A program made the position numbers and the translations under genes. Source: an uncultured Myxococcales bacterium (GTDB lineage Bacteria > Myxococcota_A > UBA9042). From it: DNA of 64,000 nucleotides. The stretch is taken from the NCBI GenBank assembly GCA_903955385.1, contig CAJBNH010000122.1, positions 51,637-115,636 on the forward strand, given 5' to 3'. Shown here in pieces: positions 19,328-29,107 of this stretch. Under the pieces are notes generated by a model, which saw nothing but the letters and a program-made list of their open reading frames with translations, searched no databases and was not told where the DNA came from. The stretch's first letter is position 1. Each line of letters begins with the position of its first letter.

Positions 19328-22264
19328 ATGACCAAGAGGATGCTGATCAGCGTCGATCGCGACGAGTCTCGCGCGGCGGTGGTCGAAGACGGGCAGCTGC
19401 TCCAGCTCGAGATCGAGCCCGTCAGCCGCAATACGTGCAAAGGCAACATCTACCGCGCCGTGATCGCGCGAGTCGAGCCGTCGCTGCAGTCGGCGTTCGT
19501 CGATTTCGGCAACGAGAAGCAGGGCTTCCTGCCGGTTGGCGAGATCCACCCCAAGCTGCGCAACGGCAATCAGGACAAGCGCGCGCCGATTCAGGACCTG
19601 CTCAAGGCGCGGCAGGAAATTCTGGTGCAAGTGGTGCGTGACGAGATCGGCAGCAAGGGCGCTACGTTGTCGACCTTCGTGTCGCTGCCCGGCCGGTACC
19701 TGGTGCTGATCCCCGAGAGCGACAAGACCGGCATCAGTCGCAAGCTCAGCGACGAGGCGCGCGAGCACATCAAGGAACTGACCGAGACGATGAAGGTGCC
19801 GGACGGCTTCGGCCTGATCGTGCGCACCGCGGGAGAGACGGCCTCCAAGCTCGAATTAGCCAAGGATCTGCTGTACCTGAGCCGCCAGTGGGCGCACATC
19901 CAGCAGAAGTTCGGCGAGTCCACGGGCGCCACGCTGCTGTACGCTGAGCGCAGCCTGCCGGTGCGGTTCGTGCGCGACTACTTCAGCAAGGACATCGAAG
20001 AAGTCGTGATCGACGACGACCCGACGCTCCACGAGGTCGGGGAGTTCCTGCAAGTCCTGATGCCGCGTGGTCTTTCTGCGGTGGCGCGCTATGCCGGCGA
20101 CGTGCCGTTGTTCGCGCGCTATGGCATCGAGGGCAAGGTCGACGACGTCTTCGCCCGGCAGGTGTTCCTGGCTTCCGGCGGCTCCATCGTCATCGACCAG
20201 ACCGAGGCCTTGGTCTCGATCGACGTCAACTCCGGACGCATGAAGGAGAAGGACATCGAGGAGACGGCGCGCGCGACCAACATCGAGGCGGCGCAGGAAA
20301 TCGCCCGCCAGATGATTCTGCGCGACATGGGCGGCCTGATCGTCATCGACTTCATCGACATGCGCGAGAAGAAGTACGTCCGGGAGGTCGAGCAGGCGAT
20401 CAAGGACGCCTTCAAGAACGACAAGGCGCGCACCAAGATCGCCCACATCAGCGAGTTCGGCCTGCTCGAGATGAGCCGGCAGCGCATCAAGTCGTCCGTC
20501 AACAAGGGCGCTTTCGACTCGTGCCCGCATTGCAGTGGTACCGGACGGTTGCGCGCGATGGACAGCGTCGGCATGTCGATCCTGCGGCGGATCTACGAGC
20601 TGGTGGCGCAGAAGCGGGTCAAGTACGTGATCGCCATGGTGCCGCCGCAGACGGCGCGCTACCTGCTGAACGCCCGGCGGTCCGAGCTTGCGATGGTCGA
20701 GCGGCAGTATCACCTGACGATCGAGATCGTTGCGGTCGACGGCATGCCCGCCAGCAACGTTGTCCTTGAGCATCTGGAAGAGGCCCCCGCCGAGACCGGA
20801 TCGGACCGCGCGGACCGTACCAAGCTGCTGCGCGTGCATCAGGAGCTCGATCTGGTGCGCAACCACCTGATCAAGCGGGAGGAAGCGCGGGTTCAGCTCG
20901 AGATGGCCTCGGCCCGTCGCGCCGCCCGCGTGGACTACAGCGAGATCTATCGGGAAGTCCGCGAAATGTCGGGCGATGACGACGTTCGCAAGCCCCCACG
21001 CAGGTCCGCGCCGGCGGCCGTCGAGGTCGACGCCAACGCGCCGACGGTCGCCGAACCCAAGGATACGGTTGAGAAGCCGAGAGGCATTTGGGGCTGGATT
21101 CTCGGTCTGTTTGGCGCAGGCAAGGCCACCGAGCAGACGCCGGAAGCCGATGCGGCAGGCTCGGAGTCGGTCGGCGAGTCGAGCGGTCCCCAGGGGCGCG
21201 GCGATCGTCGCGATCGGCGGGACCGCGGACCGCGCGGTGAGCGCGAGCGGCGGCACGACAAGGGGGACCGAAGCGAACTTCGGGCGCGGCGCGAGGATCG
21301 GCCGGTGCGCGACGAGAAGCGCGACGAGAAGCGCGACGAGAAGCGTGACGAGAAGCGGGAAGAAAAGCGGGAAGAAAAGCGCGACGAGAAGCCCGTCCGT
21401 GGTGACCGTCCGGCTCGCGACGACAAGGGGCCGCGCGACGCGAAGCGCGACGATCGTCCGCCGCGTGAGGAACGCAGCCGCCGCGATGAGCGTCCGGTTC
21501 GGGCAGAGAAGCCTGAGGTCGACGCGTCCAACGTGCCAGTGCCGGGCGAGACGGCCGAGGAAGCCGAAGTCCGTCGTGGTCGTCGGCGTCGCCGTCGCCG
21601 TGGCGGTCGTCCCGAGGGCGAGGTCGGTCAGGTGGCGTCGTCGGCCGTCGAGGGCGAGGACGTCGAGCAGGACGGCATCGACACGACAATGGAAGGTGCA
21701 GAGAACGAAACGGAATTCGAGCCGATGACCGAGGAGTCTCAGGGCGTCGACGCGATCGAAGCCGCCGATACGGTCGAGTCGGGCGAGACCAGCGACGAAG
21801 ACCGCGAGGCTGCCGCAGCCGGAGGCGAATCGCCGTCGCAGCGCCGTCGTCGTCGCCGTGGCGGGCGTGGCGAAGGTCGGGAGCGCAGCGGGACATCGCC
21901 CTCCGAGACCTCGTCCAGCGACCAGGACCGGGAGGCTGAGGGCGATGGTGCTCCGGAGCTGCCGTCGGCCGACGAGTCCGAAACCTCCGCAGAGGCTTCG
22001 GATCTGCCGCATGACCATGAAACTGAAGAAGAATCTACGGTCGCTGCTGAGCCGGGTGTCGACGCCGCCGCCGAGGCACCGCCGGCAGAGGAATCTCAGG
22101 TGGACGCGCGGTCGCTGCTGCAAGCGGAGATCGAGCGACTGCGTTCCGAGGCAGACGTCCCTCCCGCGCTGCCGACAGCGGACGCGGCTCCGGCGGCCCC
22201 CGCCGGTGAGAACCTGCAGCCGACGGCGGCCAATCGGTTCGTGGTAGACTTGCGCACGCGCTAG
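19328..22264 (+). CDS. Ribonuclease E/G family endoribonuclease
   Basis: The 978-aa product cuts AU-rich single-stranded RNA in mRNA decay and rRNA processing. An S1 domain lies near residues 35-130 (NIYRAVIARVEPSLQSAFVDFG). The catalytic core includes metal-binding Asp299 (SIDVNSGRM) and Asp341 (IDFIDM). The Zn-link CPHCSGTG is near residue 398. The C-terminal 430 residues are a low-complexity, highly charged tail with DEKR/EEKR repeats (about 661-688) and Arg/Gly clusters (RRGRRRRRRRGG, RRRRRRGGRG), like RNase E scaffold tails that bind RNA and degradosome partners. With this long tail it is closer to RNase E than to short RNase G. A GGAG precedes the ATG. Confidence 0.9.
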   Translation: MTKRMLISVDRDESRAAVVEDGQLLQLEIEPVSRNTCKGNIYRAVIARVEPSLQSAFVDFGNEKQGFLPVGEIHPKLRNGNQDKRAPIQDLLKARQEILVQVVRDEIGSKGATLSTFVSLPGRYLVLIPESDKTGISRKLSDEAREHIKELTETMKVPDGFGLIVRTAGETASKLELAKDLLYLSRQWAHIQQKFGESTGATLLYAERSLPVRFVRDYFSKDIEEVVIDDDPTLHEVGEFLQVLMPRGLSAVARYAGDVPLFARYGIEGKVDDVFARQVFLASGGSIVIDQTEALVSIDVNSGRMKEKDIEETARATNIEAAQEIARQMILRDMGGLIVIDFIDMREKKYVREVEQAIKDAFKNDKARTKIAHISEFGLLEMSRQRIKSSVNKGAFDSCPHCSGTGRLRAMDSVGMSILRRIYELVAQKRVKYVIAMVPPQTARYLLNARRSELAMVERQYHLTIEIVAVDGMPASNVVLEHLEEAPAETGSDRADRTKLLRVHQELDLVRNHLIKREEARVQLEMASARRAARVDYSEIYREVREMSGDDDVRKPPRRSAPAAVEVDANAPTVAEPKDTVEKPRGIWGWILGLFGAGKATEQTPEADAAGSESVGESSGPQGRGDRRDRRDRGPRGERERRHDKGDRSELRARREDRPVRDEKRDEKRDEKRDEKREEKREEKRDEKPVRGDRPARDDKGPRDAKRDDRPPREERSRRDERPVRAEKPEVDASNVPVPGETAEEAEVRRGRRRRRRRGGRPEGEVGQVASSAVEGEDVEQDGIDTTMEGAENETEFEPMTEESQGVDAIEAADTVESGETSDEDREAAAAGGESPSQRRRRRRGGRGEGRERSGTSPSETSSSDQDREAEGDGAPELPSADESETSAEASDLPHDHETEEESTVAAEPGVDAAAEAPPAEESQVDARSLLQAEIERLRSEADVPPALPTADAAPAAPAGENLQPTAANRFVVDLRTR
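21309..21391 (+). repeat. 12-bp tandem repeat encoding DEKR/EEKR
   Basis: About seven copies of a 12-base unit (GACGAGAAGCGC and variants) encode alternating Asp/Glu-Glu-Lys-Arg motifs in the tail of the RNase E/G protein. Two copies carry GAA instead of GAC, giving EEKR. This is a charged, probably helical or disordered spacer. Confidence 0.75.
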
Positions 22265-22298
22265 AACCGCGCTCTGGGCCATCCCACGGAGCCTCACC

Positions 22299-23729
22299 AT
22301 GGCCTTGCCTGAAGGGTCCGAGCCGAACCGCCAAGACCAGGGTGACCCTGCCGCCGGACCGGGAGCGACCGGACTTGCGGCGGGGCCCGTGGTCTTGGTG
22401 GTGGACGACGATGCGTCGAATTTGGCGAGCGTGCAGAAGATCCTGCAGCGCGAGGGGTTCACCGTGCTTGCCGTCGGCGACGGCCGCGAGGCGCTCGGCG
22501 TGCTTCGGCGCGAGCGGATCGCCGTGCTGGTCACCGACTTGATGATGCCGGGCATCGACGGCATGGAGCTGCTGCGCGCCTGCCAGTGGACCAGCCCCTC
22601 GACCGCGGTTGTCGTGATGACGGCCTATGGCACGGTGGAGACTGCGGTCGCGGCGATGAAGGAGGGGGCGTACGACTTCGTCACCAAGCCTTTGCGTCGC
22701 ACCGACGTTGTGCGGTCCGTGGCTCGCGCCATGGAACGGGCGCAGCTGCACCACGAAAACCAGAGTCTTCGCGAGGAGTTGGAGAAGGCAGGCCGAAGCC
22801 GCGAAATCCTTGGCACCAGTCCGGCCATCCGGCGGGCGGTGGACCTGATCGAGCAGGTGGCGCCCGCGCGGACCACGATCCTGTTGCAGGGCGAGAGCGG
22901 CACCGGCAAGGAGGTGTTCGCGCGCGCCGTGCACCGACTGAGTGCGCGAAAGGGGCCGTTTGTTGCAGTCAACTGTGCGGCAATCCCGGAAAACCTGTTG
23001 GAATCCGAGCTGTTCGGTCATGAGCGGGGCGCGTTTACTGGCGCCGTTGCGCGCACCGACGGCAAGTTCTCGCAAGCCGACGGTGGCACGTTGCTGCTGG
23101 ACGAGATTGCCGACCTGCCCATGGGCCTGCAGGCCAAGCTGCTGCGGGTGTTGCAGGAGGGCGAGGTTCAGCGGATCGGCTCGGGGCAGCCGACGCGGGT
23201 GGACGTGCGCGTGCTCGCCGCGACCAACCGTGATCTGGAAGACGAGGTGGCGCAAGGGCGCTTCCGCAGCGACCTGTTCTACCGGTTGCACGTGATCTGC
23301 GTCGAGGTGCCGGCCCTGCGGGAGCGGGGCAGCGACATCGCGGGTCTGGCGCATCACTTCCTGCGTCGATTCGCCAGCGTGAACCACAAGGACATCCACG
23401 CGATCCAGCCCGACGCGATGGCAGCGCTGCAGGCCTACACCTGGCCAGGCAACGTCCGCGAGCTCGAAAATGCCATGGAGCGTGCGGTGTTGCTGGCGCG
23501 CGGGGACACCATTGGCCTGTCTGAGCTTCCCGAGCGCATCGTTCGCGCCGAGGGCGGCAGTCGGGTGATGTCCATCGCAGTCGGTACGCCGCTGGAGGAG
23601 ATCGAGCGCCTGGCCATCGACGAAACGCTGAAGCTGACCGGCGGCGACAAGCGCAAGGCCGCGATGCTGCTGGGGATCGCCGTTCGCACCATCTACCGGC
23701 GACTGGGCGACCAGAGCGGGACGCGCTGA
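22299..23729 (+). CDS. NtrC-family sigma-54-dependent response regulator
   Basis: The 476-aa protein has the full NtrC layout. A receiver domain spans about 30-145 with phospho-acceptor Asp80 (VLVTDLMMPG) and acidic pocket VVDDDAS. A sigma-54 AAA+ domain spans about 168-400, with Walker A GESGTGKE (198-205) and the sigma-54 contact loop GAFTGA (244-249). A Fis-type helix-turn-helix ends the protein (KRKAAMLLGIAVRTIYRRL). It should activate sigma-54 promoters after phosphorylation by a histidine kinase not found in the window. The gene follows RNase E/G by 34 bases and precedes a hypothetical gene by one base. Confidence 0.92.
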   Translation: MALPEGSEPNRQDQGDPAAGPGATGLAAGPVVLVVDDDASNLASVQKILQREGFTVLAVGDGREALGVLRRERIAVLVTDLMMPGIDGMELLRACQWTSPSTAVVVMTAYGTVETAVAAMKEGAYDFVTKPLRRTDVVRSVARAMERAQLHHENQSLREELEKAGRSREILGTSPAIRRAVDLIEQVAPARTTILLQGESGTGKEVFARAVHRLSARKGPFVAVNCAAIPENLLESELFGHERGAFTGAVARTDGKFSQADGGTLLLDEIADLPMGLQAKLLRVLQEGEVQRIGSGQPTRVDVRVLAATNRDLEDEVAQGRFRSDLFYRLHVICVEVPALRERGSDIAGLAHHFLRRFASVNHKDIHAIQPDAMAALQAYTWPGNVRELENAMERAVLLARGDTIGLSELPERIVRAEGGSRVMSIAVGTPLEEIERLAIDETLKLTGGDKRKAAMLLGIAVRTIYRRLGDQSGTR

Positions 23730-23730
23730 A

Positions 23731-24963
23731 GTGACGACGCCTTCGCTGGAAGCACTGCACGAGGCGTGGCTCCAACGCAGCGGGCGCGAAATCGGCTTGC
23801 AGATCGAACAGTTTCTTGCAACCGGCGGCACTGGACTGCAGCTGGCCAACGCCCTAACGAGCTGGTCGATCGGCCAGACCACCGCTGCGGCGGACCCCAT
23901 CGCGTGGCCCTTGCCCGGCGTCCTGCGCTTCGCTGCCGAGGTCGGGGACGAGGCCGCCTTGGGCGCATGGGTCACCATCGCGTGGGCCAGCGCGGAGGCT
24001 GTGGCGAGCTGCGAGCCCAACGCCACAACACCACAGACCGGCACGCCTGATGAGCTGGAAAGTCTGGGGTTTCTGGTGCGCGCCGCGCGGCCGAAGTGGG
24101 CGAAGGGGCATGAGGATCGTCTGGAAGCCGTGCGCCCACGGATCGCCGATTGGACGCGGCGCGAGCGGCCGGAGCTGGCCAAGGCGTTTGCTGAGCCGCG
24201 GTTCCGCGCGCATCTGACGGACGGTGCTGCCGCGGGTGCGGGGTTGCGTGCGACCTGTCAGGCCTTGGAAGCTGGCGTACCACAAGGGCTTCTCGCAAAG
24301 TCGGTGCTTCTGGCCGCTGCTGAGCGCGTGCTGCGGTTCGACGTCGAGGTGGATGCCGATCCGGACGTCGCCGAGGGCTGGCCCGACGTGCGCCGCCTGC
24401 TGGAGCTGGCCGCAGCTGTTCACCGGATGCACGGCCGGATGCCGGTCGAGCGCTGGACCGAGTTCCTGTTGCTGGGTGCGGACTTGGTGCACTCGTCCGC
24501 CGTCCTGGATGCGGCACCGGCAGACCGCCCCCCGTGGCCCGAACCGGAGCCGCTGACGGCTACTTGGGACCACGGACCAGAGATTGCTCGCCTTCTCAAG
24601 GACTTGTCGGCGGGACAGACCCTTCGCGCGATCGGCCTGTTGCGGGGCTATCTGGCGGCGGGGCTGCCTGAGCAGCCGTTGGTTCGCGAGCTGGTGCGGT
24701 CGGTCGCCGTACTGCCCGCCGCGGGTGCAGCAGACCGTTGCCAGATGCTGGGCTGCGTACTTGCGGCCTGGGACGGCCACCGGGCACTGTCCGGCCACCC
24801 ACAGCAGGACCTGTTGTTGGGCGCTGCCTTGCGGGTGATGACGGCGAGGCGAGCTTGGCTTGACCCGCCATTGGTGGCCTTGCTCGCGCGTCAGGTTCGA
24901 ACCGGGGGAAATGTTCCTCGCGAGCGAATTGTCACCGGCAGTCGTTGGCCGCAACCGCGATGA
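23731..24963 (+). CDS. Hypothetical alpha-helical protein
   Basis: This 410-aa protein starts with GTG one base after the regulator's stop, so it is co-transcribed with it. It is Ala/Leu/Trp-rich with no signal peptide, membrane segment or recognised motif. The pattern suggests helical repeats of unknown type, perhaps a scaffold. The tight link suggests it works with, or is regulated together with, the NtrC-family regulator. I assign no function. Confidence 0.6.
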   Translation: MTTPSLEALHEAWLQRSGREIGLQIEQFLATGGTGLQLANALTSWSIGQTTAAADPIAWPLPGVLRFAAEVGDEAALGAWVTIAWASAEAVASCEPNATTPQTGTPDELESLGFLVRAARPKWAKGHEDRLEAVRPRIADWTRRERPELAKAFAEPRFRAHLTDGAAAGAGLRATCQALEAGVPQGLLAKSVLLAAAERVLRFDVEVDADPDVAEGWPDVRRLLELAAAVHRMHGRMPVERWTEFLLLGADLVHSSAVLDAAPADRPPWPEPEPLTATWDHGPEIARLLKDLSAGQTLRAIGLLRGYLAAGLPEQPLVRELVRSVAVLPAAGAADRCQMLGCVLAAWDGHRALSGHPQQDLLLGAALRVMTARRAWLDPPLVALLARQVRTGGNVPRERIVTGSRWPQPR

Positions 24964-25075
24964 TTCCGTTTGACGCAGGCCGCTTTGCCGCAGTTTCGGG
25001 GATTGCCACCGACACACAGCGCCTCGTATACTCCCGCGCCGCCGGATTTTCTGGCCACCGCAAACAGGAGCAGTC

Positions 25076-27046
25076 ATGACGACCCATCGGATGGTTACGG
25101 CAGGGATGGTGGCCGCGCTTTGCGCCGCGCTGCTTTTGCCTGTGGGGTGCAAGAAGAAGGAAGATCCCAAGGCGGTTCAGGCCGCCGCGACCGCCGCTGG
25201 GGCCGTTGCGCCCGGCGTCGTTGCTGCGATTCCGGTGCTGCCGGACGTCGAGCTGGCCGCAGGCGACGGCATCGCGGGTTGGGTCTCGCTGCAGTCGCTC
25301 AACGCGCTGTTTGACTCCACCGAGGCCTTGGGCGGCCGCCTGAGCCTGCTGCCCCCAGGCGCCTCGCTGCGTCAGGACGTCTATGCCGGTCTGGCCGCGG
25401 CACTCTCGAGTGTCGGCGTCAGCGGCCACGAGTGGCTGGACAAGGGCAAGTCGATTCATGTTGGCTTTCAGGATGATGCGCCTCCGGCCGCCCCGCCTGC
25501 CGGTGGTGTCGTCGCTGCTCCGAACCCCGTCGAGGGGCTGTTCGTCGTGCTGCACGTAACGGACAAGGCCAAGATGGTCGGCGCCATGGCGACCGCCAAG
25601 AAGGGCGCCGAGGCCGAGGGGCACGAGGCGCTGCTGCTGGCCGGTGAGCAGAAGGTGTTCGTCGACTTCGTGGGTCCGCAGACCGTCGTGCTGACGACCG
25701 GTGCCGGCCGCTTTGCCAAGGTCAAGACATTCGTCGAGCGTCTGGACCGCGTTCAGGTGCCGGCGCTGCTGTACATGGGCGTATCGGTCGAGGACCTCGC
25801 CAAGACGCGGCAGAAGGAAATCGGCCAGCTGATGGCGATGATGGAGCAGGCCGGCAACACTGAGATGGCAGGCCAACCCCAGGTCATGCAGGCCTACTCG
25901 AAGATGCTGCGCGATTGGCTGACCGACCTGCAGCGCGTGGAAGTGCTGGTCAACGCCGACACCAAGACCACCAAGCTTGAGTGGCGCATGCACGCCCGCA
26001 ACGGCAGCAAGCTCTACCGTCAGCTGATGGCGGGCCGTGGCCGTTCGCCCAAGGACGTGTTGGCCCTGATGCCGGGCAACAGCTATCTGGCGTTCGGCAG
26101 CCACGTGGACCCCGCCGCCTCGCTCGAGACGTTGGACGAGACGCTTGTCCTGCTGAAGGACCTGCTGAAGCTGCAGGACGCGGACTACAAGGCGTTCGTC
26201 GAGGACATCAAGGGCGCCGCGAAGCTGCAGGACGGCCAGTCGGCGCTGTCGCTGTACCCCGACGGACAGGCTCTGTTCGGCGTGTCGGCCGCGGTCGGCA
26301 CCACCGACGGCACCGTGGCGGTCAAGCTGGTCAAGCGGCTGGTCACCGGCATCGCGCTGCGCCTGATTGCCCAGCAGAAGGCCACCGACGCCGAGCTGGC
26401 CGCGATGCCGCAGCTGGCGATCGTCGAAAAGTCGTTGTCGGAAGGCAAGTTGCAGCCCATCATCGACGCGTTTGGCCCGATGGCTGAGGCGGCGGGCGTC
26501 AAGCTGACCATCAACACCAACGAGGTGGACGGGACCGTGTGCGATGTGCTGGACGTGCAGGTCGACTTCGCCAAGCTGGCGGCGAACGCCCCCGACTCCG
26601 AGCAAGTCAAGAAGGTCATCGGCGACCGGACGGCCGTTGCGCTCTGTTCCGCCAAGACCAAGGTCGCGATGACGTTCGGCCCCGGCGCTCTGGAGCACGG
26701 CAAGCGCATCGCCCTTGGCAAGCCCGGTGGTCTGGCCGAGGCCCCCGTGTTCAAGCAGGCGGTGAGCGATGCGGGTCCGCAGACCTCGATGCTGCTCTAC
26801 TTGAACCCGGGTCTCGCGATGGCCACGTTTGCCAAGGCGTTCCCTGAGGTTCCGCGCATCCAGGGCGACCGCGCCGTGACGATGACCTGCCAGGCCCGAG
26901 CCCGGTCAATGGGCTGCGGTCTTGAGGTGCCGGTCGAGCTGATCGTGGCGATCAAGAATGCCGCCACGCCTCCGGCGCCGGTGGTCGATCCGGCCGTCGC
27001 GGCGCCGGCAGCGCCGATGGCTCCGGCCGCCCCCGCGGCTCCGTAA
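25076..27046 (+). CDS. Large hypothetical lipoprotein
   Basis: The 656-aa protein has a lipoprotein signal ending LLPVGC, followed by KKKEDPK and an Ala-rich linker. The rest has no recognised domain. It is mainly alpha/beta with repeated Lys/Glu/Val stretches, and ends in an Ala/Pro tail (AAPAAPMAPAAPAAP). I see no catalytic motif. It is probably anchored in a membrane facing the periplasm or cell surface. A bidirectional terminator lies just downstream, so transcription ends here. Confidence 0.7.
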   Translation: MTTHRMVTAGMVAALCAALLLPVGCKKKEDPKAVQAAATAAGAVAPGVVAAIPVLPDVELAAGDGIAGWVSLQSLNALFDSTEALGGRLSLLPPGASLRQDVYAGLAAALSSVGVSGHEWLDKGKSIHVGFQDDAPPAAPPAGGVVAAPNPVEGLFVVLHVTDKAKMVGAMATAKKGAEAEGHEALLLAGEQKVFVDFVGPQTVVLTTGAGRFAKVKTFVERLDRVQVPALLYMGVSVEDLAKTRQKEIGQLMAMMEQAGNTEMAGQPQVMQAYSKMLRDWLTDLQRVEVLVNADTKTTKLEWRMHARNGSKLYRQLMAGRGRSPKDVLALMPGNSYLAFGSHVDPAASLETLDETLVLLKDLLKLQDADYKAFVEDIKGAAKLQDGQSALSLYPDGQALFGVSAAVGTTDGTVAVKLVKRLVTGIALRLIAQQKATDAELAAMPQLAIVEKSLSEGKLQPIIDAFGPMAEAAGVKLTINTNEVDGTVCDVLDVQVDFAKLAANAPDSEQVKKVIGDRTAVALCSAKTKVAMTFGPGALEHGKRIALGKPGGLAEAPVFKQAVSDAGPQTSMLLYLNPGLAMATFAKAFPEVPRIQGDRAVTMTCQARARSMGCGLEVPVELIVAIKNAATPPAPVVDPAVAAPAAPMAPAAPAAP

Positions 27047-27068
27047 GCGTTTCGCGATGTTCAAGTGA

Positions 27069-27113
27069 CGCGGGCTCGGTCTTCCTTCGGGGGACCGGGC
27101 CCGCGGCCGTTTT
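27069..27113. terminator. Bidirectional rho-independent terminator
   Basis: A GC-rich hairpin has arms CGCGGGCTCGGTC and GACCGGGCCCGCG (one G-T wobble) and a short loop, and is followed by GCCGTTTT on the plus strand. It sits between the convergent lipoprotein gene and the asparagine synthetase gene and would end transcription of the plus-strand gene. Poly-T is short. Confidence 0.7.
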
Positions 27114-27117
27114 GCGG

Positions 27118-29103
27118 CTAGCTCGCCCGCACCCGCTCTTGCCACGCAACGAAGCACAGCAGCGCCCACAGGACCTTGCGGTGGTCGGCCTTGCCGCGCA
27201 CATGTTCGTCGACGACGGCCGCGATGCCTTGGGCGTTCAGATGCGGCGACGAACGCACCGTCTCCCCCGTCAGCTGGTCCGTCATCCACGCCTTCAGTGG
27301 CCCCCGCAGCCACGACGCCAGCGGCACGCCAAAGCCCTTCTTGGGGCGGCGCACGATGTCGGCCGGCAGCTTCTGCTCGGCCAGGCGGCGCAGGGCGATC
27401 TTGGTCGTGCGGCCGCGCAGCTTGGCGCGGGTGGGTAGGGCGCGGGCCAGCTGAACAACGTCGGGATCCAGAAGCGGCGCGCGGACTTCCAGCGAGTGCA
27501 GCATCGACGCCCGGTCGACCTTTTGCAGCACGCCGTCGCCCAAGTAGTAGCGCGCATAGAGGGCCGCCAGACCGTCCATGTCGTCACGACCCAGCGCCCG
27601 CCACTCGTGCCAGGTCTGGGAGATCTCGGTCTGCAGGTCCTCGGAAGTCCAAGGGAAGACGCCGCGGGTGGGCTGGGAAAGGCGGGCCTGCAAGTCGGGA
27701 TGCAGCACCCGCGCGTGCTGCCGGGGCTCCAAACCGCCGATCCAGGCAACGTGGCGCATCCCGCCGTCATAGCGCAGGCCGCCCAGGAACCGCTTGATCT
27801 GGAAGTCCAGCGACAGATTGCCACGCGATACGGGCAGATGGCGGGCCATGGCCTCGAACGCCGGCTGCAGCGGCCGCATCCCCAGATGGTCCCATAGCCG
27901 ACCGACGTGGTGGGCGTAGAAAGTAGGGTAGCCCAGGAACCACTCGTCGCCGCCGTCGCCGCCCAGCGCCACCGTCACCTGTTCGCGGGCGAACTTCGAC
28001 AGAAACCAGGTGGGCAGGATCGAAGCGTCGGCCAGGGGCTGGTCCAGCTTGCCCAGCAGGTCCGGTACCAGCTGCAAGCACGCGAGGGGACTCAGGATCC
28101 GCTCGTGGTGTCGGGTGCCAAGATGGCGCGCGACGGTGCGGGCGTGGCTGGACTCGTCAAAGGTCGCGTCGTCAAAGCCGATGGCGAACGTGTCCAGCTC
28201 GGCAGCAGGGCGCAGGCGAGCCGCGTACCAGGCGACCAGCGACGAGTCGATGCCGCCCGACAGGAAGATGCCCAGCGGAACGTCGGCCATCAGTCGGCGC
28301 TCGACGGCCTTGGCGATGCGGCGGTCCAGCTCGGCCAAGGACTCGCCGTCATTCAGGTTTGCCAGGTCGGCGTCGGGCGCGCTCGGCTCGTACCAGCGCA
28401 AGCGCGTCAGCTGGGGGCCACCGGGGGCCGCAGCTTCAAAGCGCCACGCGGTGCCGGGCTCCAGCGTCGCGACGTCCTGAATCAGCGCGTGCGGGGAAGC
28501 CACGTAGTCGAACAGCAGCAGCGACTCGAGGCCTCGCGGGTCCAGCCGCCGCTCGACGCCGGGGTGGGCCAGAACGGCGGACAGCTCGGACCCGAAGACG
28601 AGCGTGCGGCCGCCATCCAACCCCGCGACGAACAAAGGCTTCTTGCCAAAGCGGTCGCGCGCCAGCAGCAGCGTCCGCGTCCGCCCGTCCCACAGCGCCA
28701 GGTCGAACATGCCGTTCAGGCGCGGCAAGAGCTTGTCGCCCCACTGCTCCCAGCCATGGACCAGCACTTCGGTGTCGGTGTGGGTGGCGAAGCGGTGGCC
28801 GGCGGCCTCGAGCTCCTGTCGCAGCTCCAGATGGTTGTAGATCTCGCCGTTGAAGGCCACCCAGACCGTACCGTCTTCGTTGGACAGCGGCTGGTGGCCG
28901 GTCGAGAGGTCGAGGATCGACAGCCGGCGAAACGCAAGGCCACACGCGCCGTTGCCTGCGATGTCATCGGGGATGTCGAGGTACAGGCCGGCGTCGTCGG
29001 GGCCGCGGTGGGTCAGGGTGTCGCGCATGGCGACAAGCTTGCCGTCCACGCCGGGCGCGAACCGCGACGGGACGACCGACACCAGGCCGACGATTCCGCA
29101 CAT
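27118..29103 (-). CDS. asnB: Asparagine synthase (glutamine-hydrolysing)
   Basis: The 661-aa cytoplasmic enzyme transfers amide nitrogen from glutamine to aspartate using ATP. The class-II amidotransferase nucleophile Cys2 (MCGIVGL) and GEIYNHLELR lie in the N-terminal domain. The ATP-binding SGGIDSS loop is at residues 282-288. Length fits the type with a C-terminal extension. In many myxobacteria such genes sit in polysaccharide clusters; here it is four bases downstream of a glycosyltransferase, so it may serve glycan amidation rather than bulk asparagine synthesis. That role is an inference. Confidence 0.9.
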   Translation of the reverse strand: MCGIVGLVSVVPSRFAPGVDGKLVAMRDTLTHRGPDDAGLYLDIPDDIAGNGACGLAFRRLSILDLSTGHQPLSNEDGTVWVAFNGEIYNHLELRQELEAAGHRFATHTDTEVLVHGWEQWGDKLLPRLNGMFDLALWDGRTRTLLLARDRFGKKPLFVAGLDGGRTLVFGSELSAVLAHPGVERRLDPRGLESLLLFDYVASPHALIQDVATLEPGTAWRFEAAAPGGPQLTRLRWYEPSAPDADLANLNDGESLAELDRRIAKAVERRLMADVPLGIFLSGGIDSSLVAWYAARLRPAAELDTFAIGFDDATFDESSHARTVARHLGTRHHERILSPLACLQLVPDLLGKLDQPLADASILPTWFLSKFAREQVTVALGGDGGDEWFLGYPTFYAHHVGRLWDHLGMRPLQPAFEAMARHLPVSRGNLSLDFQIKRFLGGLRYDGGMRHVAWIGGLEPRQHARVLHPDLQARLSQPTRGVFPWTSEDLQTEISQTWHEWRALGRDDMDGLAALYARYYLGDGVLQKVDRASMLHSLEVRAPLLDPDVVQLARALPTRAKLRGRTTKIALRRLAEQKLPADIVRRPKKGFGVPLASWLRGPLKAWMTDQLTGETVRSSPHLNAQGIAAVVDEHVRGKADHRKVLWALLCFVAWQERVRAS

Positions 29104-29107
29104 GAGG

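Noticed and set aside
19856..22564. A 902-codon minus-strand frame across the RNase E/G gene
   Set aside because: Shadow of the plus-strand gene; no motif, and it crosses an intergenic boundary and a second gene.
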